DNA from: Acidimicrobiaceae bacterium
GTDB lineage: Bacteria > Actinomycetota > Acidimicrobiia > Acidimicrobiales > RAAP-2
Direction of reading: 5' to 3'
DNA: 5,884 nt
NCBI GenBank assembly: GCA_003151555.1
Contig: PLXU01000157.1
Coordinates: 1-5,884, forward strand
Shown here: in pieces, positions 1 to 5,592 of the stretch
Numbering within the stretch: the stretch's first letter is position 1
How the letters are laid out: each line of letters opens with the position of its first letter
Notes under the pieces: model-generated
Database searches by the model: none
What the model saw: the letters and a program-made list of their open reading frames with translations, nothing else
What the model was told of the DNA's origin: nothing
Position numbers and translations under genes: made by a program

Positions 1-570
1 TTTGGCATGACCGGCGTGCTGCTCATCGACGACGAGGTCGGCATCGACGGCCTCTTCTACGGCCCGCACTCCTACCAGTCCGGTTGGATTCGCGGTGGTC
101 TTGAACTGAGCGACGGTCGAAAGCTCATCCTGCACGATCCGCGACGCCTGGGCCGTTTCGAGATCGATCCCGACCTGAGCGAATTGGGTCCTGACGCCCT
201 GTCGCTCACGCGAAAGGAGTTCGACGGGGTGGTCCACGTGCGCCGCGGCGAGGGAACGGCGATCAAGGCGCGGCTCCTGGATCAGTCCGTCGTGGCCGGC
301 GTGGGCAACCTGCTGGCCGACGAGATTCTCTTTCGCGCCGGCATCGATCCACGAACGCCGACCGGCACGCTGAGTCTGGATGAGAAGAACCGCCTCTACA
401 AGGCCTTCCGCTTAACCATGCGCACGTTGCAGCGGCGAGGGGGATCGCACCTGGGCGATCACATGGCCGCGCGATTCCCCGGGGGACTGTGTCCGCGCGA
501 CGGCGGACACATGCAGGTGGCGACCATCGGCGGGCGCACGACGTACTGGTGTCCCACGCACCAAAGGTAA
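1..570 (+). CDS. Fpg/Nei-family DNA glycosylase, 5'-truncated by window edge
   Basis: This is a base-excision repair enzyme that removes oxidised bases and cleaves the abasic site. The reading frame is open from base 1, so the start lies upstream; about 189 residues are present of the usual 270 or so, and the N-terminal catalytic Pro-Glu is outside the window. Numbering from the Met at base 7, the sequence shows the Fpg MTG strand at 1-3, the DPRRLG loop at 44-49, the helix-two-turn-helix core LLDQ...AGVGN (90-101) followed by ADEILFRAGIDP, and a C-terminal zinc-finger region (162-185) with GGRTT at 175-179, which holds the Arg that contacts DNA phosphate in the family. The finger reads C162-x2-D165-x16-C182-x2-H185 instead of four cysteines. 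The family is certain; Fpg (8-oxoguanine) versus Nei (oxidised pyrimidine) specificity cannot be decided here, although the segment before the finger looks more Fpg-like. The downstream DedA gene begins 52 bases after the stop. Confidence 0.93.
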   Translation, partial: FGMTGVLLIDDEVGIDGLFYGPHSYQSGWIRGGLELSDGRKLILHDPRRLGRFEIDPDLSELGPDALSLTRKEFDGVVHVRRGEGTAIKARLLDQSVVAGVGNLLADEILFRAGIDPRTPTGTLSLDEKNRLYKAFRLTMRTLQRRGGSHLGDHMAARFPGGLCPRDGGHMQVATIGGRTTYWCPTHQR

Positions 571-607
571 GAATCTGACCAGTCCGACACGCTGAGCTCG
601 CTGCGTC

Positions 608-613
608 GGGGAG
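608..613 (+). promoter_or_regulatory. Ribosome binding site for the DedA gene
   Basis: GGGGAG lies nine bases before the ATG at 623 and is the best Shine-Dalgarno match there; AGAGGA directly abuts the ATG and is too close. The site sits inside an imperfect inverted repeat: CGAC at 585-588 can pair with GTCG at 605-608, and AGTC at 581-584 with GACT at 613-616, leaving GGGA (609-612) as a bulge. Whether this fold forms is untested. Confidence 0.55.
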
Positions 614-622
614 ACTAGAGGA

Positions 623-1231
623 ATGTCCTCGTTCATCACGCACTACGGCTACTTCGGCCTGTTCGTACTATCCGTTCTCTCGTCGGCCTGCATTCCGATT
701 CCCTCCGAGGTGGCCTACGGCTTCGCCGGCGCGCTGTGCACGAACGCGATCACGGGCCACGCCCAGTTTTCGCTGTGGGCCGTCATTGTCGTGGGCACCC
801 TTGGTTCGCTGGTCGGCGCGGTGATTGCCTACGAGGTTGGCCGCAGCGCTGGACGAACCATTGTTGACCGATGGGGCAAGTGGCTGCTGCTCACGCACCA
901 AGACCTTGACAACTCGCAACGTTGGTTCGAGAAGTACGGTCCGGCGTCGGTGCTGATCAGTCGCGTCATACCCGTAGTGCGCAGTTTCATCTCCGTGCCG
1001 GCCGGTCTGGCCGAGATGAAGCGCGGACGATTCGCGGTGCTGACCACGATTGGCTCCGCGGTGTGGGTCGCCTTGATCGCCGGACTGGGCTACGCCGCTG
1101 GACGCAACTGGAACCACGTCAGCAAGGACTTCCACGCCGCCGAACTGCCCATCATTGTGGTGGTCGTGCTCGCGCTCGCGTTCGGACTTTGGCACCGGGT
1201 GCGCACGGTGCGTCGCCACAACGCCAGCTAG
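623..1231 (+). CDS. DedA/VTT-domain family integral membrane protein
   Basis: This 202-residue protein belongs to the DedA (SNARE-associated, VTT) family. These are inner-membrane proteins linked to membrane homeostasis, lipid-carrier or phospholipid flipping and envelope stress. Visible family signatures are the re-entrant-loop motif CIPIPSEV (23-30) followed by GFAGAL, the glycine-rich stretch GTLGSLVGAVIAYEVGR (58-74), WFEKYGP (101-107) and SRVIPVVRSFISVPAG (113-128), whose Arg114 and Arg120 match the paired arginines conserved in the family. Hydrophobic stretches fall near residues 9-28, 51-71, 108-128, 138-160 and 175-191, and the tail is basic (HRVRTVRRHN), likely cytoplasmic. The length is normal. 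In many relatives a Glu stands nine residues before the Glu of PIPSE; here that position is Ser20. The ATG at 623 is supported by a GGGGAG upstream and full coverage of the domain. The stop overlaps the stop of the convergent peroxiredoxin gene. The transported substrate cannot be inferred. Confidence 0.93.
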   Translation: MSSFITHYGYFGLFVLSVLSSACIPIPSEVAYGFAGALCTNAITGHAQFSLWAVIVVGTLGSLVGAVIAYEVGRSAGRTIVDRWGKWLLLTHQDLDNSQRWFEKYGPASVLISRVIPVVRSFISVPAGLAEMKRGRFAVLTTIGSAVWVALIAGLGYAAGRNWNHVSKDFHAAELPIIVVVVLALAFGLWHRVRTVRRHNAS

Positions 1232-1692
1232 CGCTCGAGGGTCGCGAGCACCCGCGCGGCGTGACCGTCCGCGTGAATTGCGTACCAGGCGTGTTCGATG
1301 GTGCCGGTCGGTCCTACGACGAAGGTCGAGCGGATGACGCCCTGGACCACTTTGCCGTACAACATCTTTTCGCCGAAGGCGCCGTATCTCGCCATGACCT
1401 TCTTGTCGGGGTCGCTCAGTAGGTCGAAGGTCAACGAGTATTTTGAGCGGAAGGCGACGTGCGCTGCTGCGTCGTCGGGCGAGATTCCGAGCACGCTCAC
1501 GTTCAACTTCTTGTAGGCGAGGAGTTCACTGTTGAATTGACAGGCCTCCTTGGTGCACCCGGGCGTGTCGTCGGCCGGATAGAAGTAGACCACGACCCGA
1601 TTGCCGGTGAAGTCCTTGAGCGCCACTTTTTGGCCATTCTGGTTCAACAACGTGAAGGCGGGAGCCTTCACGCCGGGTTCAAGTCGGGCCAT
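1228..1692 (-). CDS. bcp: Thiol peroxiredoxin, Bcp/PrxQ type
   Basis: This is a cytosolic atypical 2-Cys or 1-Cys peroxiredoxin that reduces hydrogen peroxide and organic hydroperoxides, usually with electrons from thioredoxin. The 154-residue length is typical of the AhpC/TSA-fold Bcp subgroup. The active-site block is YPADDTPGCTKEAC (38-51): Cys46 is the peroxidatic cysteine, Thr43 and Pro44 complete the PxxTxxC-type pocket, and Cys51, five residues later, matches the resolving cysteine of Escherichia coli Bcp. Arg121 in GVIRSTFVVG is the conserved catalytic arginine. GISPDD (69-74), FRSKYSLTFDLLSD (81-94) and the C-terminal helix are also typical. The ATG at 1692 is preceded by a strong AAAGGAG four bases upstream. 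The gene is convergent with the DedA gene, sharing CTAG at the stops, and divergent from the helicase gene. Confidence 0.97.
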   Translation of the reverse strand: MARLEPGVKAPAFTLLNQNGQKVALKDFTGNRVVVYFYPADDTPGCTKEACQFNSELLAYKKLNVSVLGISPDDAAAHVAFRSKYSLTFDLLSDPDKKVMARYGAFGEKMLYGKVVQGVIRSTFVVGPTGTIEHAWYAIHADGHAARVLATLER

Positions 1693-1696
1693 TTTG

Positions 1697-1703
1697 CTCC
1701 TTT
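1697..1703 (-). promoter_or_regulatory. Strong ribosome binding site for bcp
   Basis: Read on the minus strand, AAAGGAG stands four bases before the ATG at 1692-1690. It is the best Shine-Dalgarno match in the window and fixes the bcp start. The tract just upstream (about 1704-1740) is clearly richer in A and T than the surroundings, as expected for a promoter region, but I could not identify a convincing -35/-10 pair. Confidence 0.75.
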
Positions 1704-1824
1704 AAGGTTTCTTTCTGATTTTCACAAGTCTCAAGTAGACTAGGAGCGAAGCTCTATGAAGTGAGCTTGGGCCCACACTTTCGAACGCCGGTTCCGGGTC
1801 CAACCGAGAAACGACCGTTGTCCC
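1704..1824. promoter_or_regulatory. Divergent intergenic region between bcp and helicase genes
   Basis: This region must hold the 5' signals of bcp (minus) and, in part, the helicase gene (plus). It contains three small inverted repeats: GAGC-GAA-GCTC at 1744-1754; AAGTG (1759-1763) with CACTT (1776-1780) around a TGGGCCCA palindrome (1768-1775); and CGGTT (1789-1793) with AACCG (1802-1806). They could form a structured leader for the helicase mRNA or an operator, but each stem is short. No clear sigma-70-like promoter or known operator was recognised, so the function is inferred from position only. Confidence 0.35.
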
Positions 1825-3075
1825 GTGAGTAGTGAAATAAAAGTGTCTGGCGCCTCGTCCCCGGACTTATACGCCACCAAAATGACCTTCGCCGAGCTGG
1901 GGGTACATCCCGATCTCTGCGCCGAGCTGACCAGGCAGGGCATCACGACCGCCTTTCCGATTCAGGCCCTGACGATTCACGACGCCCTGGCGGGGCGAGA
2001 CGTGTGCGGCAAGGCCAAGACTGGTTCGGGCAAGACCCTGGGGTTCGGCCTGCCCATGCTCCAGCGAGTGGCCAACAGCGAGAAGGAAGTGGTCCTCGCG
2101 GGCGCAGCCGCCCGGCCACGCGGTTTGGTGCTGCTGCCGACCAGAGAGCTCGCGGTACAGGTGCACGAAGTCCTCAAGCCCCTGGGTGCCGCCCTTGGAT
2201 TGCACGTCAACGCCGTTTACGGCGGCGCCGACATCGAGCGACAGATCAAGTCGCTGCGTAAGGGCTGTGACATCATCATCGCAACCCCCGGACGTTTGAT
2301 CGACCTGGGTGACCGGGGCGAACTCAACGTGGAACACCTCGACGTGCTGGTACTCGACGAGGCGGACCGCATGGCCGACATGGGCTTCATGCCCCAGGTT
2401 GAATGGGTGCTGCGTCGAATCGCCGAGCACGCCCACCAGACACTGCTCTTCTCGGCGACCCTCGACGGCGCGATAGACCGACTAGTCAAGCGCTACCTCA
2501 CCGATCCCGTCTTTCACGAAGTCGCGAGCGATACGCAAACGGTGTCGCTGATGGTGCACCACTTCTTTAACGTCCACCAGATGGACCGCATCAAAGTCGC
2601 GGCCACGATTTGCAACTCGATGGGCAAGACACTTATTTTCTGTCGCACGAAGAGAGGTGCGGACCGTCTCGTCGAGCAGCTGCAAAAGGAGGGCGTCAAC
2701 GCGGCCGCCATCCACGGCGACCTTCGCCAGAGCCAGCGCGAGAAGGCGTTGGCCGATTTCTCCGCCAACAAGTTGCCCGTGCTCGTCGCGACCGACGTCG
2801 CCGCGCGCGGACTGCACATCGACGGCGTTGACTGCGTCATGCACTTCGACCCGCCCGAAGATCACAAGGCGTACCTGCACCGTTCCGGGCGCACCGCCCG
2901 CGCTGGCTCCACCGGCGTCGTGGTGTCGCTGCTGCTGTGGAACCAGACCATCGAAGCCGAAGTGATCATGCGCCGCCTGGCGCTCAAGCGCCCGATTGTG
3001 GAAGTCTTTTCGAACGACCCGCACCTCAAGAACCTTGCGGTGTGGGATCCGACCATGGAGGATGCAATACGGTGA
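1825..3075 (+). CDS. DEAD-box ATP-dependent RNA helicase
   Basis: This is an ATP-dependent RNA-remodelling enzyme of superfamily 2, acting in the cytoplasm on structured mRNA or in ribosome assembly. All core motifs are present in the 416 residues: Phe22 and Gln47 of the Q motif, Walker A AKTGSGKT (64-71), Ia PTREL (105-109), Ib TPGR (154-157), II DEAD (178-181), III SAT (210-212), IV LIFCRTK (270-276), V ATDVAARG (322-329) and VI HRSGRTAR (352-359). The two RecA-like domains nearly fill the protein; there is no long basic or RGG tail and no DbpA-type RNA-binding domain, so a specific paralogue (RhlE, CshA, DeaD, SrmB) cannot be named. The start is uncertain: GTG at 1825 has no good Shine-Dalgarno, and in-frame GTG 1843 and ATG 1882 are alternatives. 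ATG 1882 would place the Q-motif Phe almost at the N-terminus. The TGA overlaps the GTG of the next gene (GTGA), indicating translational coupling. Confidence 0.95.
   Translation: MSSEIKVSGASSPDLYATKMTFAELGVHPDLCAELTRQGITTAFPIQALTIHDALAGRDVCGKAKTGSGKTLGFGLPMLQRVANSEKEVVLAGAAARPRGLVLLPTRELAVQVHEVLKPLGAALGLHVNAVYGGADIERQIKSLRKGCDIIIATPGRLIDLGDRGELNVEHLDVLVLDEADRMADMGFMPQVEWVLRRIAEHAHQTLLFSATLDGAIDRLVKRYLTDPVFHEVASDTQTVSLMVHHFFNVHQMDRIKVAATICNSMGKTLIFCRTKRGADRLVEQLQKEGVNAAAIHGDLRQSQREKALADFSANKLPVLVATDVAARGLHIDGVDCVMHFDPPEDHKAYLHRSGRTARAGSTGVVVSLLLWNQTIEAEVIMRRLALKRPIVEVFSNDPHLKNLAVWDPTMEDAIR
3057..3061 (+). promoter_or_regulatory. Ribosome binding site deciding the deacetylase start
   Basis: GGAGG lies inside the last codons of the helicase gene, ten bases before the GTG at 3072. 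It supports GTG 3072 as the deacetylase start rather than the far-upstream in-frame ATG at 2937, which would run 135 bases through the helicase coding sequence and add 45 residues not matching the family. Confidence 0.7.
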
Positions 3076-3812
3076 GTAAGAAGAACTGTCTGGCGGTCTT
3101 TAGCTACGACAAGAAGATCAAGCGGGCCCTCGTGGTGGTTGCCCACCCCGACGACATTGACTTCGGTTCGGCCGGCTCGATTGCCACGCTCACGAGCCAC
3201 GGCGTCGACGTGGCCTACTGTCTCGTCACCTCCGGCGACGCCGGTGGCGACGACTCGAGCCACACCAAGGAAGAGCGCACCGCGATTCGCGAGAGCGAAC
3301 AGCGCGCCGCCGCCGCCGAAGTGGGCGTGAGCACGTTGACGTTCCTGCACTGGCCCGACGGTCAAGTGGAGCCGACCCTGTTGCTGCGCCGCGAGATTGC
3401 GCGGGTCATCCGCACCCACCGGCCCGATCTGGTGATCACCCAGAGCACGGAGCGCAACTGGGAGCGCATCGGCGTGAGTCACCCCGACCACCTGGCGACC
3501 GGCGAAGCGACGATGCGCGCGATCTACCCCGACGCGCGCAACCCGCACGCCTTTCCCGAACTGGTGCGCGAGGGCTTCGAGCCGCACGTGGTCTCGACCG
3601 TATGGATATCGGGCACCAATCCCACCATGGTCGTGGACATCACCAAGGTCTTTGATCTCAAGTACGCCGCCCTAAAGCGCCATCAGAGCCAGGTCGGGGG
3701 CCGCGAGGGACTCAAGAAGATGTTGAAGGGTTGGGCCCGCCTTAACGCCAAGAACGCCGGGTTGCGCAAGGGCCGTCTCAGCGAAAGCTTCAAGGTCGTC
3801 AACACCCGCTAG
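3072..3812 (+). CDS. PIG-L/LmbE-family zinc-dependent deacetylase
   Basis: The predicted role is hydrolysis of an N-acyl group, typically N-acetyl from a glucosamine-containing metabolite, by a zinc enzyme of the PIG-L/LmbE fold. Starting at GTG 3072 the protein has 246 residues. The first strand leads into AHPDDIDFG (24-32): His25 and Asp28 are the expected zinc ligands and Asp27 the general base. SHPDH at 136-140 supplies His137, equivalent to the catalytic His144 of Mycobacterium tuberculosis MshB, and His140, equivalent to zinc ligand His147. Other family-like blocks are TSGDAGG (53-59), the RxxExxxAA helix (73-80) and HRPDLVIT (116-123). The MshB Tyr142 position is Val135 and the protein is shorter than MshB or Mca (roughly 290-300 residues), so I do not assign it to mycothiol synthesis. 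The substrate is unknown. The start overlaps the helicase stop (GTGA), and a GGAGG stands ten bases upstream, so the two are co-translated. Confidence 0.9.
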   Translation: MSKKNCLAVFSYDKKIKRALVVVAHPDDIDFGSAGSIATLTSHGVDVAYCLVTSGDAGGDDSSHTKEERTAIRESEQRAAAAEVGVSTLTFLHWPDGQVEPTLLLRREIARVIRTHRPDLVITQSTERNWERIGVSHPDHLATGEATMRAIYPDARNPHAFPELVREGFEPHVVSTVWISGTNPTMVVDITKVFDLKYAALKRHQSQVGGREGLKKMLKGWARLNAKNAGLRKGRLSESFKVVNTR

Positions 3813-3821
3813 GGAGTGCTT

Positions 3822-3835
3822 CGCCCGCTGGGGCG
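3822..3835 (+). terminator. GC hairpin between deacetylase and transporter genes
   Basis: CGCCC (3822-3826) and GGGCG (3831-3835) form a perfect five-pair GC stem with a GCTG loop, nine bases after the deacetylase stop. There is no U-tract after it, so it is at best a weak or non-canonical terminator or an attenuator. It also occupies the region where a ribosome binding site for the transporter gene would be expected. Confidence 0.3.
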
Positions 3836-3850
3836 TCGTATGGTTGCGCG

Positions 3851-5560
3851 ATGGGCAGTGATAAAAACAGGACCGAACTGGGCCGCACGCCCATCGGTCA
3901 ACGCAAACCCGTCCGCGGATTCGGTGAACTCTTCGCCGGTGTCACCCGGGCCAACATGTTCGGGCAGATACTCGCCGGCGTAACGCTGCTCGCCATTGCA
4001 ATACCCGAACAGCTCGCCACCTCCCAATTGGCCGGGGTGCCGGCCTTCACCGCGATGATTGCCTTCATCGCGGCGACGCTGGTTTTCGTCGTGGTGGGTT
4101 CGAACCCGATCGTGTCCGTGGGCGCCGACTCGACCATTGCGCCGCTCTTCGCCGTGGCCCTACTGCGCATTGCCCTGCCGGCCTCCACGCAGTATCTGGA
4201 GTTCGTGGCCGCCACGGCGGTCGTCACCGGACTGCTGTTGTTGGCGATTGGTTTCTTGAGGTTGGGATGGTTCGCCGACTTCCTCTCCCTGCCCATCGTC
4301 ATTGGCTTCATGTGCGGCATTGGCTTCATCATCGTGGTCCACCAGTTGCCGTACGTCTTTGGTATCGCGGGCGGCGGTGATTCGGTGATCCAGCGCCTCC
4401 AGGCGATCGTCGACAATTTCCACCACGTGAGCGTCTGGTCGATCGTGCTGGCCCTGGGCACGCTGGTCGCGATGATCGTGGGCGAGAAGATAAACCCTCG
4501 CCTGCCATGGGCCCTCGCCGCGGTGCTCGTGGGGACGGTCCTCTGCGTGTCGTTGTCACTGGCCAGCCACGGCGTCCAAGAGCTGGGCCCGGTCGTGGTG
4601 GGCCTGCCCTCGTGGCGGCTGCGCTGGTTCAGCCTGCACGAGTGGAGCGTCATTTTCACGACGGCCCTGACGCTGGTCATCGTCATCATGAGCCAGACCG
4701 CGGCGACCTCACGAACCTCGGCCGACGAGATCGGCGTCGCCGACAATCTCAGCCGTGACTTTGTTGGCGTCGGTCTCGCGAACGTCGCCGCCGGGCTGGC
4801 CGGCGCCTTTCCGGTCAACGCCAGCCCCGCGCGTACCACCGTCACCCGCTTGGCCGGCGGGCGAACCAAGCTGGTGGGGCTGGTGGCGGCGCTGGGGGCC
4901 CTGGTAGTGGCGCCCTTCGCATCGATTGCGCACAGTATCCCCCTGGCCGCCCTGGCCGGGGTGCTGCTCTTCGTGGCCAGCCGGCTGATCAAGGTTGCGC
5001 AACTTCGCTCCGTCTGGTACGCGAGCCGCGTGGAGTTCTCGCTGGCGATCCTGACCGTGCTGGGCGTGCTGTTGCTCGGTGTAGAAATTGGCCTGGCGTT
5101 GGCGGTCGGATTGGCGATTCTGGACCAGACCTGGCGATCGGCTCACCCGCGCATGGTTGAGTTGGGTCGGCGCAAGGGCACCACGAGTTGGGAAAATGCC
5201 GATGAGCCCGACGTCGAACGCGTCGAGTACATTCTGGCGGTGATTTTCACCGCCGACATCTATTTCGCCAACGCGGGTGTGTTTCGCCGTGAACTGCACG
5301 AGCTGCTGGCCAAGCACCCTGAGACGCGCCACCTCGTCATCGACGCGGCCGCGATTGCCAACATTGACTACACGGGGCTCACGATGTTCAGCCAGGTGGT
5401 CGACGACCTACTGAAGGATTCGATCAGCGTCTCGATGGCGCGCGCGACCGCTCAAGTGCACCGTCAATTGAAGTCGTCGAGCGACAAGGCCCTCAGGGCC
5501 ATCGCCGTGTTCGACAGCGTCGATGAAGCGGCGAATGCGGCGAGTGCCGCCGAGAAATAA
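3851..5560 (+). CDS. SulP/SLC26-family anion transporter with C-terminal STAS domain
   Basis: This 569-residue inner-membrane secondary transporter for an anion (the family includes sulfate, bicarbonate and dicarboxylate carriers) has a normal length. A hydrophilic N-terminus (1-35) precedes a membrane domain of many hydrophobic segments (about 36-428). Family hallmarks are AGVTLLAIAIPEQLATSQLAGVP (42-64), GSNPIVSVGADSTIAP (83-98), LRLGWFADFLSLPIVIGFMCG (136-156), and SPARTTVTRLAGGRT (325-339), the SulP Arg-Thr motif after TM8. After a charged linker, the STAS domain (about 458-560) shows FANAGVFRRELHELL and DAAAIANIDYTG (498-509). Glu53 is in the position I associate with the proton-coupling Glu38 of SLC26Dg; in TM8 the position often occupied by Glu appears to be Gln282. 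Substrate cannot be predicted. ATG 3851 has no convincing Shine-Dalgarno; no other in-frame start lies between it and the upstream gene. It sits 38 bases after the deacetylase gene, so it may be read from the same transcript, but a GC hairpin intervenes. Confidence 0.95.
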   Translation: MGSDKNRTELGRTPIGQRKPVRGFGELFAGVTRANMFGQILAGVTLLAIAIPEQLATSQLAGVPAFTAMIAFIAATLVFVVVGSNPIVSVGADSTIAPLFAVALLRIALPASTQYLEFVAATAVVTGLLLLAIGFLRLGWFADFLSLPIVIGFMCGIGFIIVVHQLPYVFGIAGGGDSVIQRLQAIVDNFHHVSVWSIVLALGTLVAMIVGEKINPRLPWALAAVLVGTVLCVSLSLASHGVQELGPVVVGLPSWRLRWFSLHEWSVIFTTALTLVIVIMSQTAATSRTSADEIGVADNLSRDFVGVGLANVAAGLAGAFPVNASPARTTVTRLAGGRTKLVGLVAALGALVVAPFASIAHSIPLAALAGVLLFVASRLIKVAQLRSVWYASRVEFSLAILTVLGVLLLGVEIGLALAVGLAILDQTWRSAHPRMVELGRRKGTTSWENADEPDVERVEYILAVIFTADIYFANAGVFRRELHELLAKHPETRHLVIDAAAIANIDYTGLTMFSQVVDDLLKDSISVSMARATAQVHRQLKSSSDKALRAIAVFDSVDEAANAASAAEK

Positions 5561-5592
5561 CGTCGGCACCCGATCTGCCCCGTGGTGGCGGG

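Noticed and set aside
668..1219. A 183-codon minus-strand frame opposite the DedA gene
   Set aside because: It is antisense to a well-supported gene; the translation is rich in His, Gln, Arg and Gly without any motif.
1781..1806. T-arm-like sequence suggesting a tRNA remnant (GGTTCC...AACC)
   Set aside because: Only a five-pair stem with an eight-base loop is present; no acceptor, D or anticodon arms can be built around it.
1867..3024. Minus-strand open frames (189 and 180 codons) opposite the helicase gene
   Set aside because: Both lie antisense to all helicase motifs and show no domain or plausible start context.
2937..3071. Upstream ATG extension of the deacetylase (45 extra residues)
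   Set aside because: It would run through the helicase coding end in another frame; GTG 3072 has a GGAGG at a good distance and begins just before the conserved first strand.
3898..4992. A 364-codon open frame on the minus strand, opposite the transporter gene
   Set aside because: Its translation is rich in Ala, Thr, Pro, Ser and Arg with no recognisable domain. It lies wholly antisense to a strongly supported membrane protein, as expected from high-GC codon bias.
5561..5592. Possible bidirectional terminator between the transporter and aconitase genes
   Set aside because: CGGCACC (5564-5570) and GGTGGCG (5584-5590) pair with one mismatch and a 13-base loop, and there is no U-tract on either strand. 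This is too weak to annotate.
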